A stretch of 64,000 nt of DNA from Silurus meridionalis (GCF_014805685.1 NC_060902.1:5137286-5201285); one strand, 5' to 3'; numbered from the stretch's first letter, positions 47,643-60,331 are shown. The notes: generated by a model from the sequence alone, not told the origin. Program-made: numbers and translations.

Positions 47643-47912
47643 ATGAACCCAGCAGAGCAGAGAGCGGATAATTCCAAGTCGGAGAGAGCCTTTCTGATGA
47701 TTCTGCACCGCTCAATCAAAGGAGAATGCATTTTGTGGTATACTGGTTTGAGAAAAATAAGAAATTGTTTGAAGGATGTTTTTAAGCCTGTTCTCAATGA
47801 TTTGCTGCTCAACCAGTTGTGTGAAAAAAATGTGAATGAATATATGAGAAAAGCTTTCAGAAAAGTACATTCAGAACTGTTGCACCGAAGAGTTTTCTTA
47901 GGCCCTGAATAA
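47643..47912 (+). other. 89-codon open frame with a faint CARD-like pattern
   Basis: ATG at 47643, 25 bp downstream of the RTE-related element, stop at 47910. The frame reads MNPAEQRADNSKSERAF, then RNCLKDVFKPVLNDLL, then CEKNVNEYMRKAF and ELLHRRVFLGPE. The amphipathic LxDVFKPVLNDLLLxQLxEKxVNE stretch faintly resembles helices of caspase-type CARDs (VLNDLLDxLLEKxVLNxEE). Length and helix spacing fit only loosely, and neither splice sites nor a partner exon were found. It may be a decayed exon captured near a retroelement, or chance. Confidence 0.22.
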
Positions 47913-50417
47913 TTTTCAACTTCAAAGTTAGAGCAGTACCATGGAAATGCTAGTAAAAGAAGATGACAGTGTTATTATTTTGCCTCTTCAGTGAATAGAG
48001 GCAAAACTTATCAGACAGGGTGAACTGGATCATACATGGAAATATTTTAATCAATCAATCAATTTTGACAAACTTTTACTCAGATAGTCAGTTAGTGTGA
48101 AGAAGATTTGTATTATTTTTACCATTAAAGTGGCTGAAACTGATACACAAACATCCTCTCATGTTGAAACAGAAAATAATGTGTGTAAATGACTATATGG
48201 GTTCCAAGTTACATATGAGCAAAGCATAAGGACAGCTAATGTATTTAGCATGGCCCTGTAGCAACCAAATCATACAATGATATTTGTGCCTCCCATTGTA
48301 TAGTCACTTTTCAGTATTAGGCAAAGAAGTACTGTATATATTTATATTTTCCATTATGTTAACCTAGTAATAATTGTAGTAAATATCTGAAATGTCTCTG
48401 ATTTCAGATATTCAGCAGCTGGATTATTCATGTTTTGATTATATGATAAATCAAATGCAAACCTTTCCTTCCTTCTCTGATTTTTACAATTTATGCCAGA
48501 AAACATTTGCATAGTAACAGTCTATTTTAAGTATTTTTTGATGGAGGAGAATCTGGGCCCAGCCCTAAATGACTAACAACCCAAATAAAGCCCCTGCTAG
48601 CTAGACATCTGTTAAATTACCCAATTGAATGAATGAATGAATTCATCATAAATATAATTTAAGAAATATATAAATTCCAAAGCGGAGCTGGACTTGAGCA
48701 AACATTGATTGTATATGAGTAGAGTGAAGTCTCAAGCCATGAGCAAGTGAGTTTGGCTTCTTTAACATGCTCTGGAACCCAGTAGTGCGTTACAGAAATC
48801 TTCTGATGTCATTAATGAGACATCATGATATAATACATTGCTCAAATTTTAACTTTTCTTTGTCAAGCTGTTGATGGATAACTCCAATGTATTTTAACTA
48901 ATTGCAACCATCACTGTCCTGAGGCAGAAATTACCTTTGTTAGGAGACCAGGCTCAAAAACACCATGTTCTTTGTCATTCTGGGGCCTTATTTAGTGGCT
49001 TTTTGCCTTGAATTATTGATACATTGACTGTTCGATCCTATCCGAATTAAGGTTGTTACCTTTGCTTTTTTAAGATTCCTCCTTATCATCCTGTGTTTTC
49101 TCCAGCCACTGTCGCTTTCTCTTTCTTTATCTGAGTGGGTTTTTTGGCTTACCATGGTGTTTTTCAGTCAGCCATGAATGAGAAGCTGAAGCTCCGTGGC
49201 ACATTCAGGAGGCCGTCTGCTCGCAATCTGTCATCCTGATCAGCCGGCCATGCCAGGGCAGTGTTTACTAATGAGTTTACTTACTTATCCACACAGACAT
49301 GGCTTTCACGACTCAGGCCAGGTATGCTTTTACATTCTCTTCATTTTGATTAGAGCCAGATCTCAATAAATCTACCCATAGATTACATAATTAAGTTAAT
49401 AAATAGAGTTGCACAATGGGCCAATAGTTTTTATTTTGTGTTGGAAATTTCTAGAAGTGTCTAGAATCACCATGCAAAGAAGAATGTAAGACTGTTAAAA
49501 CTAGTTAAATTTAATTCATGGGATTTTATCGTAATAAACAACAGACTCAGGGGTGAGGTTTTCTTGTTCAATTAAATTCATGTTATTTCTTACATTAATT
49601 GCTTAAGAGGACTTGGAGTAACACATAGACTTTATGTTATAGCTGCAATGCCAAAGGCAATATATTATGACATGGCAGGATTCTCTGTGCAATATCAGCT
49701 ATTTTTTTTTTTTTGTGCTTGTCATTGTTTTGACTTGGGTCCTGTCCCTACCCTGTTATTCTTATTGGTCTGTTACCCAATGTGTTCACCTAATTGTTGT
49801 TAGTCCTCAAATAGTTTGTGGATTTAAACACTACTGTTTGTGTGTAGTGGGTATATGTGTCATTACGTCTACCCCTTGTTTTGTGGTTCTGTGTTCAGTG
49901 TATCTTGTACTTTGCAAAGTTTGTACATTGACAATATACTGTAATAAAGTATATACAGTGCTTTAATTTGTACTCCTTTTTTTATGTACACAGAAGCTAT
50001 ATCTGTAGGTTGATTAGGTTAGTTTGTAAAATATGTTTTCCACAAAAAAAATGAATAAACAATACTCATAGTTGTAATTGTAGTAAAATTGGTCACTTTA
50101 CAATACAATATTTTTTTTTAACTAATTTCAACTTTAGACCATGTAATGTTAATGTTAATGGTAATTTATTTTTGTCTTTTGTCTTTGCTGGAAGTACCAG
50201 AGCACATTAAATTTTTCAGGGATAATCACAGTATTTCTGAGCATATAATCTTAATCAGATTTACAAAAATCATTTATGCTGTCATATACTAAAAACTTTT
50301 AAACAGTAGTCTCCACAGTATAAGGATGGATCAGTTTAATTTGACCAGGAAATCCTGGTTTGTCTTTAAGCTGCCCTTGCCCTTTATGTCAAAACATAAA
50401 TCAGTTTATTTAAGAAG

Positions 50418-50526
50418 ATCTTCTTCTTCTTCTTCTTTTGACTGCTCGCATTCGGGGTCACCACAGCGGAACATCTGTCTTAATACTACTCTGTCCTCTA
50501 CATCTGCCTCTTTTAAACCAAAGTTT
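50418..50526 (-). repeat. RTE-type LINE 3' end
   Basis: The complement of the LINE end at 14200-14300: (CTT)n, then 'ggggtcaccacagcggaaca' and 'ctgtcctctacatctgcctc'. It encodes the EADVEDR...CGDP-stop remnant. Confidence 0.85.
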
Positions 50527-50606
50527 ATTTAAGAAGGTGTACATGATATATACAAAAAAATACATTTCTATACAATACTATATAAATAAAAATTTAAATA
50601 GGGACA

Positions 50607-51520
50607 TTACTGTAAAAATGAAAATTGAATATACATTACAGTAATCAATGTGCAGCTTGTATAGCAATACGGATTTACTGTCCTCTGAAAATAACTACAT
50701 ACAGCCATTATTTTCGACATTATTTTTGACATTTTGAGTGAAAAATGATTATGTGTTTTATGTAGCACTGCCTTAATCCTCCTGGGTATGAAATTCACCA
50801 GAGCTGCACAGGTTGTTGCTGGGATCCTCTTCCACTCCTCCAAAATAACATCATTAAACTGCTGGATGTTAAACACATGGCGCTTCTCCATCTTTCGTTT
50901 GAGGATGCCCCACAGGTGTTCAATAGGGTTCAGGTCTGGAGACATGCTTGGCCACTCCATAACCTTCACCTTCAGCTTCTTCAGCAAGGCAGTTGTCATC
51001 TTAGCAGTGTGTTTGGGGTCGTTATCATGTATTGCTTTAGAATGTGACAGTCAATGTTGGAATCCATGTATCCCTCAATGAACTGTAGCTCCCCAGTACT
51101 AGCAACACTCATGCAACCCCATACAATGATGCTACCACCATCATTCTTCACTGTAGACAAGACACAATTTTCTTGGTAGTCAAGATATAGCCAAATATGC
51201 AGACATCATCTGAACCAAACAAGTTTACAAGAGGCTTCCTTCTGGGACGATGGCTATTCAAACCGATTGTTGCAGTGTGTTGCGTATGGTTTGGTGTGAG
51301 CACTGACAAGCGGACCTTCCACTTCTACAACCTCTAAAGCAATGCTGGCAGCACTCATGAGTCTGTTTGTTAAGCCAGCTTCTGCACCTGACACAGCATG
51401 AGGGTTTAAGTTCTTTGAATGACTCTTGCGAGGACTCTTCCAAGTGGAACCTGTCTTGGAAAGCCTCTGTATGACCCTGGTCACTGTACTGTAACTCAGT
51501 TTCAGCGTGTTACCGATCTT
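50607..51520 (-). pseudogene. Degenerate Tc1 transposase
   Basis: N-terminal part: STVTRVIQRLSKTGS (about 51440-51490), then MSAASIALEVVEVEGPLVSA. A frame-shifted middle around 51000-51250 follows, where the WSDETK and KHGGG region is barely readable ('ccatacaatgatgctaccac' is its complement). The C-terminal frame (50607-50999) reads KVKVMEWPSMSPDLNPIEHL, WGILKRKME and IPATTCAALVNFIPRR. This preserves the SPDLNPIEHLW block with the third catalytic residue. Several frameshifts prevent function. Confidence 0.88.
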
Positions 51521-51581
51521 CTTTAGCCTAAGCCATCTTTGTGGAGAGCAACAATTCTAATTCTCAAAACTTAGATTTTAA
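50607..51581 (-). mobile_element. Tc1-like transposon, 5' end cut by a later insertion
   Basis: Minus-strand Tc1 of the group at 8795 and 38588. The 3' non-coding part begins near 50607. The first helix-turn-helix remnant, GNTLKLSYSTVTRVIQRL, lies at about 51450-51520. Immediately upstream (51583) a MITE begins, and no Tc1 sequence is recognisable on its other side. Confidence 0.85.
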
Positions 51582-51582
51582 C

Positions 51583-52382
51583 TACTGTATTTTTCGGACC
51601 ATAAGCCGCTACTAAAACTCGTTTTTTACTATCACTCCTGTTCACTACGTATCCCTAAACTTTAAAATTTTTACTTTTTCTTCTTTGCTTATGTTAATTT
51701 TCGTCACAATCTTTGCTTTCTGGCTTCGCTTGACCATCTAGCAGCGGCATCTCAAACTCGTACCTCAGTTTTTTGCTCGCGTAACAAAACAAAAAAAACG
51801 ACCGAGTGGCCGCTCATACCTCGGAAAACTCGTACATTAATGCACTCGTAGGTCAACGTACCACTGTAGTTGTGAAAGGAAGGAGGAAGACAGTGAACAG
51901 TGACTTTCTTGGTAGGCTACTGTTTAGATACAAGCCGTTGTAACGTGTTGAGTCTGGGTCATGGGAGAGCTCACTAACTCCAGTTGCAACAGAAATCATA
52001 TAAGCACAGACAGGTTGCCTAAACTCCTGCTTTTTTATTTTTCTTGGCAACAGCGTTACGGGTTAGTCAAAGAAACTTAGAAATAAGCATCAGAAAATAA
52101 TAAGGACATAATCCTCAGTCTCATACGCACACACACACACACACACAGTAATAGCGGAAGAATGCAGTGACATGCTTCTCCCAAAATACCGCTATGCTCC
52201 TAATAGAAGCACAACATATTGCATTTAGTGTCTTTCGTTAAAGCCTGTGTAAAGTTAATTAGTTTCAGTGTAGACAGCTTATAGACAGGTGCGGCTTATT
52301 TATGTTAAAAATAAAAATATTTGTAAAATTCAGTGTGTGCAGCTTATATAAGGGTGCGCTTTATAGTCCGGAAATTATGGTA
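51583..52382. mobile_element. MITE with CGGACTATAA ends, interrupted by a nested Tigger-like piece
   Basis: The left end TACTGTATTTTTCGGACCAT and right end 'tttatagtccggaaattatg' then GTA match the copy at 8051-8790. Homology to that copy stops after 'aagccgctac' (about 51611) and resumes at 51869 ('gttgtgaaaggaaggaggaa'). Confidence 0.85.
51612..51868 (-). mobile_element. Nested Tigger/pogo-like fragment
   Basis: Its right end is 'ggtcaacgtaccactgta', the complement of TACAGTGGTACGTTGACC, a Tigger-type terminus. Sub-terminal 'cgaccgagtggccgctcata' follows the usual pattern. The other terminus is missing. Confidence 0.7.
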
Positions 52383-52383
52383 T

Positions 52384-52620
52384 GTTCTGCACATAGTTTA
52401 GAATCGATATTTGTCTAATAAGATAAAAAAACATAAATAATTTAAATAAAATACAACCTACCTACCAGAGATGCATACTTATAATTACACTGCTCCTTAG
52501 AGGCTGTAAGCCAGTGGTACCGGTTATATTCATGGTCTGGAAGTGGCGAACAAACCCTTTTTTTTTCTCTGGCTAAGACAAGCTAGCTAGCTTCGGGGTT
52601 GGCCGACCTCTCCTCACGAT
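52384..52620 (+). repeat. Unclassified interspersed repeat, copy 1
   Basis: Shares 'ttagaggctgtaagccagtg', 'ggtctggaagtggcgaacaa' and 'gctagctagcttcggggttg' in order with 54838-55020. Possibly the other end of the hAT-like element at 52783-53342. Confidence 0.75.
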
Positions 52621-52782
52621 GTCTAGCTTTTCTGGAAAATGGATTTTTAAAGTATGTCCGAGACCAAATCAATTTCTATTCTTCCGTAGGCATACAAAAG
52701 TCTAACTCAGATTTATTAATGTGTGCAGAGCTACACATGTGTTTTGCCAGTCAAACTTGGCTGTAACAGTGTCCCTCTAGCC

Positions 52783-53342
52783 AACCAATTAGAGGACAGA
52801 AAAATGCTGACGCTATTCTGGGCCAGATACCTGTTCTATTTTTCATGTTTACATGTTGGACAGGCGTAAAATAGCATTCCACTACATGTCATACTCTGTA
52901 TGGATGTGTATGTGACAAATAAAATTTGAATTTAAATTTGCACAAGCAACACCCATGGTCGCAATGAGAATCACATTCTGGGCAAGCTAGCTCATCCTGT
53001 GAGGCGAATATGTAATCTCTTAAAAAACAGACCCATTGATAATATTCTTAATGGTCAAAAAGCCAGCAGTACTGACTTTGAAGGCTCTGGGCAGATTAGA
53101 CTGACATGGCAACACATAGAGGCTGAAATCAGATTGGACAATAAATCTAATATCCAAATACACGTACTGGAGCAGTGCAGCCAAGAGAAACACTACAAAA
53201 TAAAGGGAATAAACTGTTGGGAATAAATGAATACAATTTTATGGAACAAATATTAGAATTTAGGTTGTAAATGTAGGTCAGTGCTTCTGATAGTGTTTAG
53301 GCCAGCAGAGAAGGCTTTTCTGGGCCTGACCACCCACCACTG
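52783..53342 (-). mobile_element. hAT-like element end (copy B, with LINE-tail insertion)
   Basis: The complement of 40255-40650, ending CCACCCACCACTG. Between its outer and inner parts about 200 bp of extra sequence includes 'atgtgtatgtgacaaataaa', a LINE-type 3' end (about 52840-52945). Confidence 0.65.

Positions 53343-53350
<8 letters not shown>

Positions 53351-53416
<66 letters not shown>
53351..53416. repeat. (TA)n microsatellite at a transposon end
   Basis: About 33 TA units, 8 bp after the terminus of the hAT-like copy B. Confidence 0.97.
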
Positions 53417-53420
<4 letters not shown>

Positions 53421-53490
53421 GATACTTCTTTTACTCACAGCTTATATATAATACCTATAGCTCCACTATACTTTTATGCATTTTTTCTGT

Positions 53491-53556
53491 GGGGGTGGGT
53501 GTGTGTGGGTGTGGGTGTGGGGGTGGGGGTGGAGGTGGGGGTGTGTGGGGGTGTGT
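53491..53556 (+). repeat. G-rich tract with G-quadruplex potential
   Basis: Eight runs of three to five G separated by loops of one to seven bases (T, TGT, TGTGTGT, TGTGT), which satisfies the G3+N1-7 rule twice over. It lies 75 bp from the (TA)n tract. Confidence 0.9.
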
Positions 53557-54650
53557 TTGTACATTCTCACATCATATCTCCCTCAAGCAAAAAGAAAACA
53601 AAATGGATGGGCACACAGGATTACAGTGCAGATGGTAGCTCTTTCCATAACTGGACCAGTAGGTTAAGCCTCCATTACACAGGCTTAAAGCACAGAGAAC
53701 TGTTTATCACCCAAGGCCTATGGATAATGTTAACAGCAACTATTCAGTTATGCACTGAATGATTAAAAAATTACCACAGCCACATTTGATGGCATAAAAA
53801 AATAAAATCACGGTTTGTGATTTTCAATATTAAGCTAGTGGGAAGGTCAGTATTAAGGTCAGTTTTAAACCAGCTCTAGTGGGAACACTATTTGTTTCTG
53901 CGGGGGAAAAAAAATCTGAAACAGAGTTACTGTCTCCCCTGAAGAGCGACAGATTCTCAGTGAGCCAAAATTCGTTTGATATTATCATGCCCAGTTTACG
54001 GATTAATTAAAGAGCCTGCGAATCTGTACAAAGCGCCACTTCCAGAAAACCATCCTGCCCTACTGTGCTTTATTTGGTGAGGCCAAAGTGCAAACCGCTA
54101 GCCAATTCTGCCACCCAGAAAAAAAAGCAGACAGGAAATCCTCAATCATTAACACCGGGCACTGGATGACGAAAAGAAAAGCAATCAACTAGACGACTGA
54201 TGAAAAAAATAATGGAATCACCCTGTGCTCACACTAGAAAGCAACTCCAACGACAAATGACCACTCATTTCCTATGTAAGTGCATTATGCAGAGCCACCA
54301 TTCCAGAGATTGCAGTAAGCCACATGAAAACTGACAGGAAAAGCTAGATTTGAACTGACAGTTGCTCAATTCTATGCAAATTGGGCATGATGCAATATTG
54401 GTGACAAATTTAAACATTGGCTCTAGTACATTCCTTACCACCTTAACACCTTTCTGTTTACTGTCCACCTCTACTCTAATCTTTCTGCAATGGAACATTG
54501 AAATAGCCGAAAATCAATGTGATGTATTTTCCTGGGTGTTAGAAACACAAATATACTGTATGTTACTTAAATGTATAATGGTGAGCTTTTTTACAGTATT
54601 GATGTTTACAGTACATTATACATTACACAGTTATAGAAAAAATAATGAAA

Positions 54651-54652
<2 letters not shown>

Positions 54653-54686
<34 letters not shown>

Positions 54687-54703
54687 TGTATGTATATATA
54701 TAT
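54653..54703. repeat. (CA)n-(GT)n-(TA)n compound microsatellite
   Basis: About 15 CA units, then CGTGTGTATG and a short TA run. The CA and GT parts are self-complementary. Confidence 0.95.
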
Positions 54704-54837
54704 CAAATTCTTAACCTTATTTTAATACTTTTTAGTTAGAGGGTGAATACCATTTTACTTAAGCAAGAAACCCAGCAAAGACAACTCCAAACTTCTACAC
54801 TACCACTGCAACTGTGCACCTACATCATCTGGAGCAG

Positions 54838-55020
54838 TTCAGAATCAATATTTGTCTAATAACATGATAAAAACCTTTAAAATTTTAATTAAATACTTAT
54901 AATTTGTACCACTCTTTAGAGGCTGTAAGCCAGTGGTATTTCTCATATTCACTGGTCTGGAAGTGGCGAACAAACCTTTTCCCAGGCTGAGACACGCTAG
55001 CTAGCTTCGGGGTTGGCCAA
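54838..55020 (+). repeat. Unclassified interspersed repeat, copy 2
   Basis: Direct-orientation partner of 52384-52620. It ends after 'ttcggggttggccaac'. Confidence 0.75.
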
Positions 55021-55639
55021 CACACAAGTGCTAATTAACACTAAACAGTGAATGTTGGAATCAAGTGATATGCAGTGGATAATGGGAACAGTAGTTCAGG
55101 TCCATAATACTGACAGATATTGATTTCTGAAATGCACAAAGCATCTTTTCAGGTCAGGTCACTAAGATTACATATATCTCTTATTCTGAAATCTGATTTA
55201 AACATTAGCTGAAGCGTTTTTTCATGATTTTCCGCATTGCACTGCTGTTCCATTATTGTCTGATTGCATACGACCAGGGTTACAGGTGTTACTATCAGTA
55301 GCACTGTTAAGATTATTTTATAGCCACTATGCTAAATGATGTATACCAAACCTGTATAAATATAAAGGTGCCGTCAAGAATCCATACAGATTCAATGAAG
55401 AATAAAATTTTTGCAAGTCATTGTCGTTTTTTTAAACCAAATTTCCTCAGCAAGGAAGGTGTGATGTGAAATTACCTTTGAGCCAGCCGCTTTACATTCA
55501 AAGCTTACTTAATTCTCAATGGATGCCCAGTTAAAAATAAGCACTTTCACACTGGACTCCTTTTTTATGCTAAGTCGTACTTTTGTAAAAAGCTGCTTGG
55601 TAATAACAGAAGCCCAAAACAACTACTATTGAAATAAAT

Positions 55640-55930
55640 AGAGTCCTGAAAAACTAAAAGGGAAAGACAGGACATGAAAGCTAAGGCTATTGATGTGAAA
55701 GAATAAAGACAGATAAGAAAAAAAGGGACAAAAGGTACTCTTGAGAGGACAGTGGAAAAAAAATAGCAAAAGAATAATGGATAACTGAAAGAATGAGAGA
55801 GTACAAGCGAAAAAAAAGCAAGCAGCAGGGGAGGAAAGTAAAAACTGCGATTGAAGGGAACAGAATGAAGCTGAGAGATACGGGAATGAGAGATGAGTTG
55901 CTGGACAGAGAGAGAGATAAAACCCCGTGA
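55640..55930. repeat. Purine-rich (GA-rich) strand-asymmetric tract
   Basis: About 290 bp in which A and G heavily dominate the plus strand. The 149-codon antisense frame over it (Phe/Ser/Leu-rich) is a by-product of this bias. Confidence 0.8.
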
Positions 55931-56216
55931 CCAGATGGTGTTCACACACTCATGGATTAGTAGCAGACATAAAACCCTCAGCTGCACATGCATACAGAAT
56001 TCACCCACGACCATATTAGAGCATGGCTTACCTTACAGGTAGAAGCCACATGCCCAGAAATCAATGCAGGAACATTTGGTATTAATGGCCACAGGGCCCT
56101 GATGTCCCTACAATGGATTTGATATCTGTCATTTACTGGCTAAAATGTTTGTCTTTATATGCTGATATGATGCAACAGAGAATGATTGTTAACCCAGCCT
56201 GAACATGTCTAAACCA

Positions 56217-56325
56217 CTTCTTCTTCTTCTTTTGGCTTCTCCCATTAAGGGTCGCCACAGAGGATCATCCGTCTCCATACCCCCCTGTCCTCTACATCTG
56301 CCTCTTTCAACCCAACTACCCTGAA
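56217..56325 (-). repeat. RTE-type LINE 3' end
   Basis: (CTT)n, then 'ttggcttctcccattaaggg', 'tcgccacagaggatcatccg' and 'ctctacatctgcctctttca' are the complement of the RTE-type 3' terminus. Confidence 0.88.
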
Positions 56326-58876
56326 CATGTCTAAACATATCTGCAAATATTACACATTACATATCTGTAGCAGTTTGTGTCCTCAGAAAACCTTTTCATT
56401 TCATGCACTTCATAGCATTGCTAGAAGTATTTTAGATGCATTTTAATGACTGTAGATGCACTGAATAAGTGCTCCAAAGCCAAATGATAAAGGACAAGGA
56501 TCCATGCCATGTCCTGCATGATATCAGATTAGATATCAGGCTGTTTTAGTCCCAGCTTCAGTCTCCAACTTAATTTATAATTTAATTTCAAAATTGAAAA
56601 AAAAAAATCAGGGATAGAAAATGCAGACTGAGATTACTAATACAATTTAGCAAATAGATGCTGCAAGAACGATCCTAGATGTAATATTTGAATTAATCAC
56701 TGCAAATCTTTTTTTTTTTTTAACAATATGCAATTTCATTGTATAGCAGCGTATAAAATAGCACTGGATCCTGTACCTTCAAATCTTTTTTCTTTTTTTT
56801 TTTTCTTTACATGCAAACCCTATTTTAAAAGGCTTTTAATTTTCTATTTTGAATGGTCAAATACTTACAAAAATGCCAATGCTTTTGATCATTATAAAAA
56901 TTAAAATTAAACATGACCTGTCATTCTCTACTCCAAAGACAAGTTTTGTGGACTTTAAAGAGACAAGATTAAAAGTGATAAATAGGATCATATTTAAGTA
57001 TGGCATTCCAATTTTTTTAGTACCTGTATATCCATCCCAAGAGTAAGATTTGTATTATGATTACATCAGTAAGAAAAACAATAGTACTGAATATTATGCT
57101 GTTCCTCACTTGAGCTGTTGTCATGCAACAAAAATGGGCTCAAATCCAAGGTCAGAATTTCCTGTAACTAAGATACGCCTCTGTTTAAGATAAATCCGAC
57201 CCTATGTGCATAACTCTGGAACTCTATGCAACTTCTGCATAGAAAGATCTGAATATTGATTTATGCAATTTCAGTATTAAATCCTTACTGTACTACACAA
57301 ATCCTCTGAATATGGCCCAAGGATTTAAAGCCTGAGAATTTATGTTGCATGTTACCCCAGTCTTTAATTGTTTATTGCCTTTTTAATTCATTGCTCTATG
57401 AATAAAATGCCAATAAACAATTTCTAGCAAATTTATATGCCAGAGTGTATTATGTTTCTCATAACTTGGCAAAAGGAGCTTGCAGAGAATTGACTCACTA
57501 ACTGTGAAGTTGTCAGTACTGGATCAGAATCAATTATAGTCAGAGCATGGGAAAAGTGGGATTTGTTATTTTTCATTTTGTCTCTTTCTTTCTTACACTC
57601 ACACACACTCTTTCTATAACCCAATCTAAGTTTTCTATCACATTCACTAAATTACTACACACTGAATTTCCTTCACATGAAATCACTGCTGTGTCACGGG
57701 ATGGCTCTCTGGAGGGTGTTCACTCCGTTGCTCATCTTCCAGTGACTTGTGTTTGGTCACAGTTGGAACTCACTTTGACATCGCTATGCACTCGCACTTC
57801 CGGAGTCACACTCTATATTTCTGTCATTGCAAAACACATGATGACAAACAGACAAATGACGTTGTTTCACACTTCATTAACTTTCCACTTCTCCCCTCTT
57901 CCTGCATCCGTGAATCATCCAACAGTTTACAATACCCATTTTTCAGTGAGCAAAAACATACTGAATGTGATTGCAAAACCTTGTGTATACCGACTTCATC
58001 AAACTAGCATGCCTCCAAGTTAACGTGTACAATCTGAATTTGGGTCATTGTTCCTGATTGCCAATTACGTTATGAAGTAAACACATTAAAGAAGGTGTAA
58101 TACTTTGAGAGACATAACCGCTCTTCCTTCTTCTTTACAACATGGAATTTATCATAAAACCCACATGAATGCCTGCGGGAGTCATGCTAATTTGACATTT
58201 GACATTCAATACTTACAGTAGTTGTTTATATTTAGTTAGTTAGCTAGTTTAAAAAGCTAACAACAAGAAGGCAACAGGAAGTATAGGGCTAACGTGGATG
58301 AGACAGAGGGAGTCAGCGATGTAAACATGACTAAAAGAAAAAACATTCCTGATCACCTGATCTTCATCATCTTTTTTCTGCTTGTAATCTATTTGGTGTA
58401 TGTTCAGCCTGGTATTCATTAGATGATTACATGATACGACCGGCATAAAAACTAGTATTTTCTTAATATAATAATAAACGTGAATCCTCTTGTTGTTTAT
58501 TTGTTAATTTTGCTAGCTTGTGGGTTTCAATTTAGCGGTAATATATTATGTGTTAGAAGCCATGCTGTTGTATTAGATGCAGTATGCCGTTTAGCATTGC
58601 TATGCTGACATATACAAGGCTTTCCCTAAAAAAAACATCTATTCGATGAAAGCATTTGTTGTTCTAAAGCCAATATCTACTTTTCAGCATTGAAAGAGCC
58701 TAATACACCACATACTGTACAATCAGAAATGCAGGTTTTTTTAACTAATGGTTGATAATAATAAGATCAATAATGATAATAAAATCAATGGCATCCACTA
58801 TTGATTTTCTGACTTTTCCCTTACATGCAGAGATTTCTCCAGAATATTTTGTCTGGATCTGTTGATGATATTAGTT

Positions 58877-59012
58877 AGGGAAAGTTGTAACTCAGTGGTT
58901 TAGGCATTGGACTCAGTATCGGAAGGTTATAATCCCAGCTCCACTAAGCTGCTACTGCTGGGCCCTTGAGCAAGGCCCTTAATCCTCAACTGCTCAATCG
59001 TAAATCACTATA
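58877..59012 (+). repeat. tRNA-derived SINE (3'-truncated)
   Basis: 'aactcagtggtttaggcatt' is the A-box region and 'ggttataatcccagctccac' a decayed B box. The diagnostic body 'gctgggcccttgagcaaggc' with 'ccttaatcctcaactgctca' follows. It lacks the usual 'aaatgccataaatg' tail. Confidence 0.88.
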
Positions 59013-59633
59013 AAAAAAGGACTCAATTTGTAGATGTAGTTCTTCTGAGAGGCTCTGCCCCACTATGATACTTTTACCAAATCATGTTACTGACCTGTTG
59101 CCAATTAACCCGATTAACCTAATTAACTGCAAAATGTTGGCCAGCAGTAATTTTTTATTAAATCTTACTTTTACAGCTATTTTTTGCCCCATCCGACTTT
59201 TTTGAGAAATGCTGTGACCATCTAATACAAAATTATCATATTTTTTCTGTTAAATGGTACATTTCCTCAGGTTAAATATTTGAATTGTGTTTTATGTTCT
59301 ATTGTGAATAACAAATAAATACATTCAACAGCACAGTGTCTCTTCTCAATGATTGTCATCTGTAGTGTGTGCATTATTCTCTACTCAGTGGATTCATACA
59401 AGTGTACACCTAGGGGTGACAATGTCATTCAATCCACTTACCAGCATCGTTTTACAAGGTAGGAGGAAATCTAAGACTCCGGAGGCAATCTACGTAGGCA
59501 ACTCCACACAGATGTCATGAATCAGTGATGGAGGTGGGTGCAAGTGCAAGTCATTTATTGTGGAAAGTACAAACAAATTTAACAAATGAGTAAGCACACG
59601 AATCTTTATCTAACTACAGAAAGGAGACAAAAA

Positions 59634-59635
<2 letters not shown>

Positions 59636-59700
<65 letters not shown>
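59636..59700. repeat. (CA)n-(TA)n microsatellite
   Basis: About 23 CA units, then about 9 TA units. Confidence 0.97.
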
Positions 59701-60331
59701 AAATAGTGGTGCTAACGATGCATAGCAAGACTTTTTGATTTGGAGATAATGGTCAAGTGTTTACATGGGTAGCATCTAACTAAAACTGGATTTATGTACT
59801 AGGCCATTTTTAAACCCATGTCCTTTCATGACCAAATCTACCTGGTCCTGCAGTTTTTTACCTGTTTAAAAGAGTTTCTATTTACTGTAAGTGAGGTGGT
59901 TCTTTTCACCATATTGTAAGGCTAACCAGGATAAAGCAGTTGCTGAAGATGAAACAAAGGTAGTAAATGTTGCACAACACCCGCTATACTCACATGTTAA
60001 TAAACATGGCCTTTTTTATCCTGTGACCACTCGCTCTCGCCCACATCAAAAGAACCACATGCTCTCACGATTTGAACACTTCTACTAGCAACAGAATGCA
60101 CTCAGTGGCACAGTTTGTTTCTATGCAGGTTTGATTAATAAAGCTCAATGTGCTTGCAATAGCTATAGTATTACAGTTTAGCTAATTAAAATTTAATTAT
60201 GTGACCCACAAACTGGTTTCTCACTTTTCTGTAACTTTAAGGTTGTAAACTCTCTAATAGCCTCTATTTTCACTCAGGTATCTTAATTAGAAGATGTTTT
60301 TGAGTTGGCTTGCTTTTTTCTATCAAGAATC

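Noticed and set aside
53349..53762. 137-codon frame over the (TA)n and G-rich tracts
   Set aside because: Starts as Tyr-Ile repeats and continues as Gly/Val repeats, purely from microsatellite translation.
55565..56014. 149-codon antisense frame, Phe/Ser/Leu-rich, looks membrane-like
   Set aside because: It is simply the pyrimidine complement of the purine-rich tract at 55640-55930.
57547..58023. 158-codon ATG frame with hydrophobic start
   Set aside because: Long for the window, but Ser/Thr/His/Phe-rich with no recognisable domain, no clear splice context and a second overlapping frame over the same DNA. Treated as chance.
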